Program-made: the position numbers and the translations under genes | The notes under the pieces: generated by a model | Seen by the model: the letters and a program-made list of their open reading frames with translations, nothing else | What the model was told of the DNA's origin: nothing | Databases searched by the model: none | Shown here: positions 55,822-64,000 of the stretch, in pieces | Numbering within the stretch: position 1 is the stretch's first letter | How the letters are laid out: every line of letters starts with the position of its first letter | Source: an uncultured Bacteroides sp. | GTDB lineage: Bacteria; Bacteroidota; Bacteroidia; Chitinophagales; Chitinophagaceae | Assembly: GCA_902168085.1 (NCBI GenBank) | Contig: CABHOP010000049.1 | Coordinates: forward strand, 40,962-104,961 | DNA length: 64,000 nt | Reading direction: 5' to 3'

Positions 55822-56241
55822 TTAAAGTCCTTCCTCGCCCGTTTGCAGCAGTAGCTTCCGCGATAGTGATGTGAGAAGGAGCGTCTTAACGGCGATATCC
55901 GATATACCCATCGTAGCAGCAGCTATAGATATGAAGGAGCCTTCCTGCATACTTACATCAAAATCAATGGTAGCCATATCTGCCAGTATAGATAAGGTAC
56001 CCATATGCAGTTCGGATGGTATTTGCCGTATCATTACATTGCAAATGCCTGCAAACCCTGCATCGGTAAAGCGGTTCTTATATTCCCGGTACAGCTCCAT
56101 GATATCGGCCTCGCTATAGCCACGAAACACATCCTTCATGGTAATGACGGCAATCAGCTCATCATTATTGATAGTGGCGTCGGCCTCTGCCATAGCAAAC
56201 ATCAGGCAAAGTATGGCTTCTTTGTATAATGGGGACTGCAT
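55822..56241 (-). CDS. TerB-like helical protein
   Basis: 139 aa, all-helical. LMFAMAEADATINNDELIAV resembles the first acidic metal-binding helix pair of TerB/DjlA-N domains (Asp/Glu cluster after AEAD). The second half is less conserved. TerB proteins occur in stress and membrane contexts. It is the second gene after the GGGP synthase gene, with a 24-nt gap. Family assignment is moderate. Confidence 0.6.
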   Translation of the reverse strand: MQSPLYKEAILCLMFAMAEADATINNDELIAVITMKDVFRGYSEADIMELYREYKNRFTDAGFAGICNVMIRQIPSELHMGTLSILADMATIDFDVSMQEGSFISIAAATMGISDIAVKTLLLTSLSRKLLLQTGEEGL

Positions 56242-56265
56242 AGCAGTAAGATATAAAAACCGGGG

Positions 56266-57030
56266 CTATTGTTTTATAGTCACTACGGCCTCTTTAGTAG
56301 CTGCCGCCAGTTCCTGTATCAGCATCGGGTCGCGCTCTATGGCATTGCCTACTACCACGATGTTGGCACCGGCCTTGCAGTTGGCATATACTTTTTCGGG
56401 TGTATGTATGCCGCCGCCTATGAATAGCGGTATCTCTATATGGTTGCTTACCTTATGGATCATTTCCTCGGTAATAGGCACCCGTGCGCCGCTGCCAGCA
56501 TCCATGTAGATAATATGTTTCCCTTGCAATTCACCGGCCCACGCGGTGCATAAAGCTATATCCGGCTTATTGGCAGGTATAGGTGCGGCATGGCTCATGT
56601 AAGAAACAGTGGTAGGTGTACCGCCATCTATTACCATATACCCGGTAGATATCACTTCCAGCCCACTGGCTTTTACCGTAGGTGCCGATACTACATGCTG
56701 GCCTATCAGCAGTTCTGCATTACGGCCGGATATGAGGGATAAATAAAGTAAGGCATCTGCATAGGGTGTAACCTGTGCGGGGCTGCCCGGGAAAAGTATG
56801 ACAGGTATATTGCTTTCTGCTTTAAAACGCTGGATGCAGGCATCGAGGTTATCTGCCACTACAAGGCTACCGCCCATCAGTACATAATCAACACCTGCAT
56901 TGTTGCATAGCTTAGCCAGGTGGGGCATATCTGCCGGGGCCACCTTATCAGGGTCTATGAGAACAGCAAAGCCACTACGCCCCTGCCGTTTACGTGTGAT
57001 GAGATCCTGGTAGATTTTTCCTGTAGCCAT
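56266..57030 (-). CDS. Geranylgeranylglyceryl/heptaprenylglyceryl phosphate synthase-like protein
   Basis: 254 aa TIM barrel. The N-terminal GFAVLIDPDKV motif carries the glycerol-1-phosphate binding Asp, MGGS follows, LFPGSP marks the phosphate loop, and YMDAGSGAR plus PLFIGGGIHTPEKV complete the site. In archaea and some bacteria the enzyme joins a polyprenyl diphosphate to glycerol-1-phosphate, forming an ether bond. Bacteroidota group II members are known to make geranylgeranylglyceryl phosphate in vitro. No glycerol-1-phosphate dehydrogenase gene lies nearby, so the source of substrate is open. Confidence 0.88.
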   Translation of the reverse strand: MATGKIYQDLITRKRQGRSGFAVLIDPDKVAPADMPHLAKLCNNAGVDYVLMGGSLVVADNLDACIQRFKAESNIPVILFPGSPAQVTPYADALLYLSLISGRNAELLIGQHVVSAPTVKASGLEVISTGYMVIDGGTPTTVSYMSHAAPIPANKPDIALCTAWAGELQGKHIIYMDAGSGARVPITEEMIHKVSNHIEIPLFIGGGIHTPEKVYANCKAGANIVVVGNAIERDPMLIQELAAATKEAVVTIKQ

Positions 57031-57107
57031 AGATGATAATGCCTGTCCTGAAGCACAAAAATGCAGAAATAATCGCTCTTATACCACAGAATAGGGATAA
57101 ATAATCC

Positions 57108-57545
57108 TTATTTCTTAAGCAGGTCGCGTATTTCAATCAATAATTTGTCTGTAGACGATGGCTCTTGTGCCGCCGGTGCTTGTGCTTCTTCCTTCTTGGT
57201 TTGCAGCCTTTGTATAGCGCGGATGGCCAGGAATATAAAAAAGGCTATTATAAGAAAGTCAACAATAGTCTGAATAAAATGGCCATAGGCGAAAACATTG
57301 GCACCGGCGGTTTTGGCCTGTTCCAGGGAGGTGTAAACATCACCATCCTTTGCCGGTTTCAGTACGGTATAGAGGTCTGTAAACTTTTGGCCTTTAGGTG
57401 TCATGTAGCCAATAATGGGCATTATAAGGTCGTCTACAAGGGCAGTCACAATCTTACCAAAGGCTGCGCCGATAACCACACCGACAGCCAGGTCTATTAC
57501 ATTGCCTTTCATTGCGAAGGCCTTAAAATCTTTCCAGAAAGACAT
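57108..57545 (-). CDS. mscL: Large-conductance mechanosensitive channel
   Basis: 145 aa. N-terminal amphipathic helix (FWKDFKAFAMKGNVIDLAVG), TM1 (VVIGAAFGKIVTALVDDLIMP), a periplasmic loop of about 40 residues, TM2 (VDFLIIAFFIFLAIRAI) and a charged C-terminal bundle (TDKLLIEIRDLLKK). The pore-lining GVVIGAAFG is conserved. It opens under membrane tension to release solutes on osmotic downshock. It is a single gene unit. Confidence 0.95.
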   Translation of the reverse strand: MSFWKDFKAFAMKGNVIDLAVGVVIGAAFGKIVTALVDDLIMPIIGYMTPKGQKFTDLYTVLKPAKDGDVYTSLEQAKTAGANVFAYGHFIQTIVDFLIIAFFIFLAIRAIQRLQTKKEEAQAPAAQEPSSTDKLLIEIRDLLKK

Positions 57546-57683
57546 ATGTGTAAATGTTTAGTACCATAAAGCTAAATAATTATGCCCGAAGCGGAAAATA
57601 CAAGCATTAAAGCCTTTCCAAGTTGCAGTAAGGCATATCCAATATATTTTTTCGATAAGCCTAATAGAAATTAAATATACAAA

Positions 57684-57711
57684 GGAAACGTTTTTTATAA
57701 AAAATGTTTCC
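57684..57711. promoter_or_regulatory. Palindromic operator of the TetR-regulated efflux operon
   Basis: A 28-bp inverted repeat, GGAAACGTTTTTTA / TAAAAAATGTTTCC, with one mismatch pair, centred 33 nt before the TetR start codon. It lies directly upstream of the -7 element at 57713-57720, so bound repressor would block RNA polymerase. Confidence 0.75.
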
Positions 57712-57712
57712 A

Positions 57713-57720
57713 TAGTTTTG
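57713..57720 (+). promoter_or_regulatory. -7 promoter element of the efflux operon
   Basis: TAGTTTTG matches TAnnTTTG, 10 nt before the ATG at 57730; the -33 region falls inside the palindromic operator. The leader is very short. Confidence 0.5.
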
Positions 57721-57729
57721 CGGACGATT

Positions 57730-58356
57730 ATGGAACCATTAACTAAAATACTCAGTGCGTCCATGGAATTGTTCCGTCAGTACGGCTTCAAGACCATCAC
57801 CATGGATGATATAGCGAGAAGGGCGGGTATTTCCAAGAAAACCCTCTATCAGCACTTTGCCAATAAGAATGAAGTAGTAAATGAATCGGTAAGCTGGTTT
57901 CAGGAGCATGTATCCGATAGCTGCATATCTATAATGAACGAGGCGGATAATGCCATAGAAGGGATGGTGCGTGTGATGGGCATGTTTGACAATGTGCTGC
58001 GCAATATGAACCCGCTGGCATTGCTGGAACTGGAAAGGTATTACCCCGATGGCTACCAGAAATTCAGGGCCAATATGATGGCCAAGGATATTGAAGCCAT
58101 TAAGAATAACGTGCTGTGGGGCATGAAGGAAGGTTTGTACCGCGATACGCTGGATGCTGAATTTATTGCCCGCTACCGTATGGAGGTGAGTATGCTGGTG
58201 CTGCATCCTAACCTGATGATAAACAGCCGTAACGACCTGAAGTTTGTAATGCACGAGGTGAGCGAACACTTTTTGTACGGCATCATGACACCCAAAGGCG
58301 AAAAACTATACCAGAAATACAAAGAACAATACTTAAAGCAAGTTTCTAACATATGA
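57730..58356 (+). CDS. TetR/AcrR-family regulator of the efflux operon
   Basis: 208 aa from the ATG at 57730; a TTG at 57718 overlaps the promoter element and is unlikely. The N-terminal HTH is ITMDDIARRAGISKKTLYQHF, the classic TetR pattern; the C-terminal half is a helical ligand-binding domain with a long RYRMEVSMLVL helix. It probably represses itself and the three transport genes that follow; the palindrome at 57684-57711 is the likely operator. It overlaps the tolC-like gene by 4 nt. The inducer is unknown. Confidence 0.9.
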   Translation: MEPLTKILSASMELFRQYGFKTITMDDIARRAGISKKTLYQHFANKNEVVNESVSWFQEHVSDSCISIMNEADNAIEGMVRVMGMFDNVLRNMNPLALLELERYYPDGYQKFRANMMAKDIEAIKNNVLWGMKEGLYRDTLDAEFIARYRMEVSMLVLHPNLMINSRNDLKFVMHEVSEHFLYGIMTPKGEKLYQKYKEQYLKQVSNI

Positions 58357-59708
58357 GACGACTATTGATATACGGTTTAACACTAACCATTGGCCTGCTG
58401 CCGGCATTGGCAAAAGCACAGACTGAAGTAACTATAGAGCCCAAGCTGCTGAGCCTGCAGGAAGCTATGGATTATGCTGTGAAGCATAATATTACTATTA
58501 AGAATGCCAGGCTGGATGTATTAATACAGAAAGCTAAAAATGCAGAAGTAACAGGTATTGCTTTGCCACAAGTAAGCGCTAAAGGTGAGTTTACAACATA
58601 CATTGAGCCGATGAAGACGTTCGTTCCGGGAGAATTTATAGGTAAACCTGGAACATTTGTACCTGTCCAATTCTCTCCAAAGTATAATAACACTGCTTCT
58701 GCTACGCTTTCACAGGTATTATTCGACGGTAGTGTAATGGTAGCTTTGCAAGCCAGAGATGCCTTAATAAAACTGTACGAAGAAAGCGCACAGATGAGTG
58801 AAGAAGAGGTACGTTATAACGTACAGAAAGCATACTATTCATATGTAATCGCAAGGCGTCAGTATGATATACTGAAAAACTCGCTTTCGTTTCTGCGTAC
58901 TATCAGTTTTGAACAACAGGCTATGTACGATAATGGTATGATAGAAAAACTGGAAATAGATCGTATAAATGTTCAGGTCAATAATCTTGTTGCAGATAGT
59001 ATAAAAACGGGCGGCATGATTGATGTAGCCGAACAACTATTGAAATACCAAATGGGTATGGATATGGCGCAGCCTGTAGTTTTAACAGATACATCCATAG
59101 ATAGCCGTTTAAATGAAATACCCGCTATGCTGGTGAATGACGAAACAGATTATGATGATCGTACCGATTTCACAATATTGCAATCTCAACTTAAGCTTCA
59201 ACAGTACGATTATAAAAGGCATAGGTCTTCAGGGTTGCCATCATTAGCCGCATTTGCTTCAGGGGCATATACATATGCAACAAATACGTTTAATGACATC
59301 TTTACTAAAGAGTATGTATCCTATGCTTTGGTGGGCCTGCAACTGAATGTGCCGATTTTTGACGGTTTGCAAAGGCATAATCGGGTGAAACAGGCCAGGT
59401 TCAATATTGAAAAAGCGAAGAACAATATTGAGAATCTAAAATTAGGTATTGACTTTCAAGTAGCGCAATCGAAAACAACACTTAAAAATGCAGTGCTGGC
59501 ATTACAAAGTCAGCAAAGAAACGTAGAACTGGCAACCAGTGTATTGGATATATCTAATAAAAAATACAAGGCAGGCGTAGGAAGTAACCTGGAAGTAACA
59601 CAGGCGCAAAGTGAATTGCTAAAAGCCCAGGGCAATTACTTCAATTCGATGCTGGAAGTTTTTAATGCTAAATCAGAACTACAAAAGGCTCGTGGACAAT
59701 TTAAATAA
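58353..59708 (+). CDS. TolC-family outer-membrane efflux protein
   Basis: 451 aa with a signal peptide (LIYGLTLTIGLLPALAKAQ). It has the two-fold OEP repeat: LSLQEAMDYAVKHNITIKNARLDV in the first half and VGLQLNVPIFDGLQRHNRVKQA in the second, with coiled-coil helices (QARFNIEKAKNNIENLKLG and KAGVGSNLEVTQAQSELLKAQ, split by strands). It forms the trimeric channel through the outer membrane for the pump encoded by the next two genes. Confidence 0.93.
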   Translation: MRRLLIYGLTLTIGLLPALAKAQTEVTIEPKLLSLQEAMDYAVKHNITIKNARLDVLIQKAKNAEVTGIALPQVSAKGEFTTYIEPMKTFVPGEFIGKPGTFVPVQFSPKYNNTASATLSQVLFDGSVMVALQARDALIKLYEESAQMSEEEVRYNVQKAYYSYVIARRQYDILKNSLSFLRTISFEQQAMYDNGMIEKLEIDRINVQVNNLVADSIKTGGMIDVAEQLLKYQMGMDMAQPVVLTDTSIDSRLNEIPAMLVNDETDYDDRTDFTILQSQLKLQQYDYKRHRSSGLPSLAAFASGAYTYATNTFNDIFTKEYVSYALVGLQLNVPIFDGLQRHNRVKQARFNIEKAKNNIENLKLGIDFQVAQSKTTLKNAVLALQSQQRNVELATSVLDISNKKYKAGVGSNLEVTQAQSELLKAQGNYFNSMLEVFNAKSELQKARGQFK

Positions 59709-59742
59709 TCATATAACCAACAACATAATTAAAATATATAGC

Positions 59743-60843
59743 ATGAAACGCTCTGTTTATTTATTGTTATTAACTACCAGTTTGCTGGCGGCCTGTGGTG
59801 GAGAAGAAAAGAAGGGTGGTGAAGCAGAACTTGCCAAACTGAAAAAAGAACGCGCCGCGCTGGATGATAAAATAGCCAAGCTGGAAGTAGAAGTGAATAA
59901 AACCAAACCGGCAAAAGGAACGCCTGTATCGGTTGTAGAAATGCAACCACAGGATTTTAATGCCTATATAGAAGTGCAGGGTTCTGTGAACGGCGAGCAA
60001 AACATATTGGCAACGCCTCAAGCACCCGGTGTAGTGCAACGCATTATGGTACGTGTTGGCCAGCGTGTAAGCAAAGGTCAAACATTAGCCACATTAGATG
60101 CAGCAGCTATAGAACAAAATATACAAGCAGCTGATGTTGACCTAACACTGAAAAAAGCTCTGTACGAAAAGCAGCAGAAACTGTGGGCTCAGAATATAGG
60201 CTCAGAAGTGCAACTGTTGCAGATTAAAGCAGGGTACGAAGCAGCAGTAAAACAGAAAGCTGCGTTGGTCGCACAAAGGAGCATGGCTTCGATAAAAGCA
60301 CCTATCAGTGGTATAGTAGATGCGGTAAATATCAAAGAGGGCGATATGGCTAACCCCGGCATGACAGGTATACGCGTAGTAAGCAGCGACGACCTGAAAG
60401 TACAAGCCAACCTGGGTGAAAACTATATAGGCAAGGTAAAAGAAGGCAACCCTGTAAACCTGGTATTTGCCGATGGTACAGATAGCCTGAAATCGAAATT
60501 GACCTATGTATCGAAAGCGGTAGACCCGGTGTCTCGCGCCTTCCAGGTGGAAGTAAGGCTGGGTAGCAACAGCAAGCTGAGCCCTAACATGAGCTGTAAA
60601 ATGCAGATACTGAACTATCAGCACAAAGGTGCCCTTGTGGTTCCGGTATCGGCTATACAAAAAACGGCTGATGGCGAAATGGTATATGTAGCTGATGGCG
60701 GCAAAGCAAAAGCGGTAACTGTAAAAACCGGCCGTAACTCGAACGGGATGGTAGAAATATTGGAAGGCTTGCAGACAGGTGATAAAGTAGTAGTGGAAGG
60801 ATATGCAGACCTGGACAATGGTAAGGCTATAGAAATACGATAA
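59743..60843 (+). CDS. RND-efflux periplasmic adaptor lipoprotein (HlyD/MFP family)
   Basis: 366 aa from the ATG at 59743; a start at 59665 would overlap the TolC gene and hide the signal peptide. Lipobox LLAACGGE, a short coiled coil (LAKLKKERAALDDKIAKLE), then the lipoyl/barrel-sandwich motif RVGQRVSKGQTLATLD, ASIKAPISGIVDAVNIKEGD and the beta-barrel with LVVPVSAI. The adaptor links the inner-membrane pump to TolC. Confidence 0.93.
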   Translation: MKRSVYLLLLTTSLLAACGGEEKKGGEAELAKLKKERAALDDKIAKLEVEVNKTKPAKGTPVSVVEMQPQDFNAYIEVQGSVNGEQNILATPQAPGVVQRIMVRVGQRVSKGQTLATLDAAAIEQNIQAADVDLTLKKALYEKQQKLWAQNIGSEVQLLQIKAGYEAAVKQKAALVAQRSMASIKAPISGIVDAVNIKEGDMANPGMTGIRVVSSDDLKVQANLGENYIGKVKEGNPVNLVFADGTDSLKSKLTYVSKAVDPVSRAFQVEVRLGSNSKLSPNMSCKMQILNYQHKGALVVPVSAIQKTADGEMVYVADGGKAKAVTVKTGRNSNGMVEILEGLQTGDKVVVEGYADLDNGKAIEIR

Positions 60844-60878
60844 CAATTGTTTCAGTCAATTATCTGAAAAACGAATCG

Positions 60879-63800
60879 ATGAAAGACCAATTTAAAGAGT
60901 TTAAGCCGTCCAGTTGGGCCATTGACAACCGGACAGCCATATACATACTCACGATAATCATAACGCTGGCGGGCTTACTGATGTATAATGCCCTGCCTAA
61001 GGAACAGTTTCCGGAGATAAAGATGCCACAGATCATTGTGCAGACTTTCTATCCCGGCACCTCTCCTGAAAACATGGAGAACATCGTAACCAAGCCTATT
61101 GAAAAACAAGTAAAAGGCCTGACCGGTGTTAAAAAAGTAACGAGTAATTCCTTCCAGGATTTCTCTGTAGTAATAGTAGAATTTAATACCGATGTACAGG
61201 TAGAAAAAGCGAAGCGCGATGTGAAAGACGCGGTAGATAAGGCACGTACCGACCTGCCTCAAAACCTGCCGAACGAACCTGAGGTGAATGATATTGACCT
61301 TTCGGAATTTCCCATCCTGTATGTAAATATATCGGGTGCCTACGACCTAAAGCAGCTGAAAGAATATGCTGATGAGGTGCAGGATAAGATAGAAGAGCTG
61401 AAAGAGGTGAAGGAAGCCAAGATGGTGGGTGCGCTGGAGCGTGAGATACAGATAAATGTGGACATGTATAAGATGACTGCATCCGGCTTCTCCTTCGGAG
61501 ATATCGAGAATGCAGTGGCGTATGAAAACATTTCGTCTACACCAGGACAGGTGTCTATGAACAATCAGAAACGTATCCTTACTGTGCGCAATGAGTTTAA
61601 GACGGCTGAAGAAATAGGTAATATAATAGTGAAAAACCAATATGGCAAAGCACTATACCTGAGAGACCTGGCAGAAGTAAAAGATGACTTTGAGGAGCAG
61701 GAAAGCTATGCACGCCTGGATGGTAAGAACGTTATCACATTGCAGATCATTAAAGCAAAAGGTGAAAACCTGATTGCAGCATCGGATAAAGTGACACAGA
61801 CGGTAATGGACATGAAAGGTGTATCCATACCATCTGACCTGAATATAGTGGTAACAGGCGACCAGTCTGAACAGACACGAAATACATTGCACGAGCTGAT
61901 CAATACCATCATTATCGGCTTTATACTGGTAACCATCATCCTGATGTTCTTCATGGGTGTTACCAATGCCTTGTTCGTAGCGATGGCCATGCCGTTGTCT
62001 TGTGCTATTGCCTTCCTGGTGATGCCGGGCTTCGATATATCGCTGAACATGATCGTACTATTCTCGTTCCTGCTGGCCGTAGGTATTGTGGTGGATGATG
62101 CGATAGTAGTGATAGAGAATACGCACCGGATATTTGATAACGGTAAGGTGCCGATAGCCAAAGCTGCCAAGACGGCCACAGGTGAAATATTCCTGCCGGT
62201 ATTGACAGGTACCATTACTACGTTGATGCCGTTCATACCGCTGGCTTTCTGGAAAGGCATCATCGGCGAGTTTATGTTCTTCCTGCCGATAACGCTTATC
62301 ATTACCCTTCTTGCTTCGCTATTTGTGGCTTATATCATCAACCCGGTATTTGCTGTCAGCTTTATGAAGCCGGAAGACCATGAGTATAAGAAACCAAGGT
62401 TTAGCAAAGGCGATAAAGTAGTAGCCATCGTTTTCGGAGCACTGGCACTACTGTGCTACCTGGCGCAGGCGTGGGGCATTGCTAACTTCATAGTGTTACT
62501 GTACATATTTGTGCTGCTGGAAAAATTTGTATTCTCTAAATGGATATTCACCTTCCAGAATAAAACATGGCCTGCATTTAAAGAGTGGTATACCAAATGG
62601 CTGATACGTGCGCTGAAGCACCCCGGTAAAACCATCGCTATTACGTTTGGCTTTATTATACTTACGGTAGTGATGATGGCTATCCGTCCACCGAAGGTGG
62701 TATTCTTCCCGCAGGCAGAACCTAACTTTGTGTATGTGTACCTGACCATGCCGGTAGGTACCGACCAGGCCTATACCAACACAGTGCTGGAAAAGCTGGA
62801 AAGTCGCGTGACCAAAGTGCTGGATATAGATTATAAAACGGGCAAGAAAAACCCGATTGTAAAATCTGTAATAGCCAACGTAACTATCGGTGCAGTAGAC
62901 CCATCGAGTGGTGAAGTTGGTAACTTCCCTAACAAGGGACGCGTAGAGGTGGCGTTTGTGGAATTCTCGAAGCGTCATGGTATATCTACCCGCGAATACC
63001 TGACCAAAATAAGGGAAGCCGTGAAGGGCATACCCGGTGCGGTAGTAACGGTAGACCAGGAATCAGGTGGCCCGCCACTGCCTAAGCCAATCGTAATAGA
63101 CATTACAGGTGACAATCTCGATTCACTGATAGCGGTTTCTGAAAAACTGAATAAATACCTGGCAAGCAAAAACATACCGGGTGTGGAAGAGCTGCGTAGC
63201 GACTTCCAGGCAGATAAACCTGAAATCGTATTTGACCTGAACCGCGAGCGCATGAATAATGAAGGTATCTCTACCGGCCAGATAGTTGGCTCATTACGTA
63301 CGGCCGTGTTTGGTAAAGAAATATCACGCTTCCGCGATGCGAATGATGACTATCCCATCACCCTGCGTGTAAAGCAAGACCAGCGCGAGAATATAGACGC
63401 GGTGCGGAACATGCCGATACTATTCCGTGATATGGGTATGGGAGGCGTGATACGCGAAGTGCCTATCAGTGCTTTTGCAGATGTGAAGTATAGCGAAACC
63501 TATGGCGGTATCAAACGTAAAGACCTGAAACGTATCATATCGCTGCAATCGAACGTACTGGCCGGCTTTAACGAGAATGAAGTAGTGCAGGCTGTAGGGC
63601 GCGAAGTAGCCAACTTTGGTACACCACCGGGCATGACCATAACTATGGGTGGCCAGCAGGAAGAGCAGGCAGAAACCGGTGCCTTCCTGGGCAATGCGAT
63701 GCTGATATCTATGGGATTGATATTCCTGCTGCTGATCATGCAGTTCAACTCACTGAGCCGCACAGTGGTTATCATGTCAGAGATATTCTTCAGTATCATA

Positions 63801-64000
63801 GGTGTGTTTCTGGGTGTGAGCATATTTGGTACAGATTTCTCTATCGTGATGAGTGGTATTGGTATCGTGGCGCTGGCCGGTATCGTGGTGCGGAATGGTA
63901 TCCTGCTGATAGAGTTTATGGACCTGATGCTGAAAGAAGGTATGGAGCCATATGATGCGATAGTAGAAGCAGGCCGTACGCGTATGACGCCGGTGGTGCT
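60879..64000 (+). CDS. RND efflux pump, inner-membrane permease, C-terminus outside window
   Basis: 1040 codons in the window; the gene runs past the right edge. TM1 is AIYILTIIITLAGLLMY; the porter domain follows. TM4 carries the proton-relay pair in AVGIVVDDAIVVIENTHR, and FLPVLTGTITTLMPFIP is a conserved RND segment. Residues 512-555 hold two extra hydrophobic stretches (VVAIVFGALALLCYLAQ, FIVLLYIFVLLEKFVF) in what is normally the central cytoplasmic loop. The second half ends near the conserved GRTRMTPVV. It uses the proton gradient to export drugs or other small molecules. Confidence 0.92.
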   Translation, partial: MKDQFKEFKPSSWAIDNRTAIYILTIIITLAGLLMYNALPKEQFPEIKMPQIIVQTFYPGTSPENMENIVTKPIEKQVKGLTGVKKVTSNSFQDFSVVIVEFNTDVQVEKAKRDVKDAVDKARTDLPQNLPNEPEVNDIDLSEFPILYVNISGAYDLKQLKEYADEVQDKIEELKEVKEAKMVGALEREIQINVDMYKMTASGFSFGDIENAVAYENISSTPGQVSMNNQKRILTVRNEFKTAEEIGNIIVKNQYGKALYLRDLAEVKDDFEEQESYARLDGKNVITLQIIKAKGENLIAASDKVTQTVMDMKGVSIPSDLNIVVTGDQSEQTRNTLHELINTIIIGFILVTIILMFFMGVTNALFVAMAMPLSCAIAFLVMPGFDISLNMIVLFSFLLAVGIVVDDAIVVIENTHRIFDNGKVPIAKAAKTATGEIFLPVLTGTITTLMPFIPLAFWKGIIGEFMFFLPITLIITLLASLFVAYIINPVFAVSFMKPEDHEYKKPRFSKGDKVVAIVFGALALLCYLAQAWGIANFIVLLYIFVLLEKFVFSKWIFTFQNKTWPAFKEWYTKWLIRALKHPGKTIAITFGFIILTVVMMAIRPPKVVFFPQAEPNFVYVYLTMPVGTDQAYTNTVLEKLESRVTKVLDIDYKTGKKNPIVKSVIANVTIGAVDPSSGEVGNFPNKGRVEVAFVEFSKRHGISTREYLTKIREAVKGIPGAVVTVDQESGGPPLPKPIVIDITGDNLDSLIAVSEKLNKYLASKNIPGVEELRSDFQADKPEIVFDLNRERMNNEGISTGQIVGSLRTAVFGKEISRFRDANDDYPITLRVKQDQRENIDAVRNMPILFRDMGMGGVIREVPISAFADVKYSETYGGIKRKDLKRIISLQSNVLAGFNENEVVQAVGREVANFGTPPGMTITMGGQQEEQAETGAFLGNAMLISMGLIFLLLIMQFNSLSRTVVIMSEIFFSIIGVFLGVSIFGTDFSIVMSGIGIVALAGIVVRNGILLIEFMDLMLKEGMEPYDAIVEAGRTRMTPVV

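Noticed and set aside
60202..62302. Minus-strand frames inside the MFP and RND genes
   Set aside because: They overlap fully conserved transporter genes and have no domain features.
1..64000. Insertion sequences, prophage, CRISPR arrays, tRNA or rRNA genes
   Set aside because: None was seen: no transposase or integrase motif, no regularly spaced repeats, no tRNA-like cloverleaf recognised by eye. A tRNA scan would settle the last point.

Overview
The window looks like a chromosomal segment of a Bacteroidota bacterium, most likely of the Chitinophagaceae/Chitinophagales type. The evidence is Bacteroidota-style -7 promoter elements (TAnnTTTG), a UpxY-type antiterminator at the head of a surface-polysaccharide operon, a BatA/BatD/DUF58 gene set, a bacterial geranylgeranylglyceryl-phosphate synthase-like protein, a DUF2752 plus 'CCC motif' membrane protein pair, and moderate GC with many GTG/TTG starts. 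No rRNA, tRNA, CRISPR array, transposase or phage gene was seen. Genus cannot be called from the sequence alone.

Layout. (1) 1-1051: a secreted von Willebrand A protein on the minus strand, cut by the window edge. (2) 1192-35670: about 34 kb of plus-strand surface-polysaccharide genes: a CpsB-type phosphatase, an SDR / LegC aminotransferase / CBS-nucleotidyltransferase group, a winged-helix regulator and a UpxY antiterminator, then a near-continuous operon. That operon holds AsnB, the amidotransferase trio WbpG-HisH-HisF, a Wzc-type tyrosine autokinase, a nucleotide-sugar dehydrogenase, a WbpD-like acetyltransferase, a Wzx flippase, seven GT-B and one GT2 glycosyltransferases, a degenerate AsnB paralogue, a Wzy polymerase, a CapK-like adenylating enzyme, a WbpI epimerase, a methyltransferase, a WbpB-like oxidoreductase, a second DegT aminotransferase and a PglC-type initiating phosphoglycosyltransferase. 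It ends at a perfect bidirectional terminator facing a convergent WbpM/CapD-like 4,6-dehydratase (35684-37600). (3) 37923-46243: Hpt protein, two small membrane proteins, an ECF sigma / anti-sigma / outer-membrane barrel operon, an RluB-type pseudouridine synthase with a tandem-repeat tail, an amidohydrolase, a membrane protein and a lipoprotein. (4) 46365-49210: DUF58-BatD-BatA. (5) 49203-57545: transglutaminase-like protein, UvrB, a multi-PAS protein without an ATPase domain, a Cys-rich secreted protein, a TerB-like protein, GGGP synthase and MscL. (6) 57730-64000: a TetR-TolC-MFP-RND efflux operon with a near-perfect palindromic operator, cut by the right edge.

How it works together. The polysaccharide locus has a Wzx/Wzy/Wzc organisation. 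Its sugar-nucleotide genes correspond to the Pseudomonas aeruginosa WbpA-B-E-D-I route to UDP-2,3-diacetamido-mannuronate, and to WbpG-HisH2-HisF2, which convert the 3-acetamido group to an acetamidino group. The HisF homologue has Ser where the catalytic Asp11 of histidine-pathway HisF should be but keeps Asp130, which argues that this HisHF pair serves sugar amidination and not histidine synthesis. A strong intrinsic terminator lies inside the operon directly before the flippase start codon, and the UpxY protein encoded upstream is the obvious candidate to let RNA polymerase pass it.
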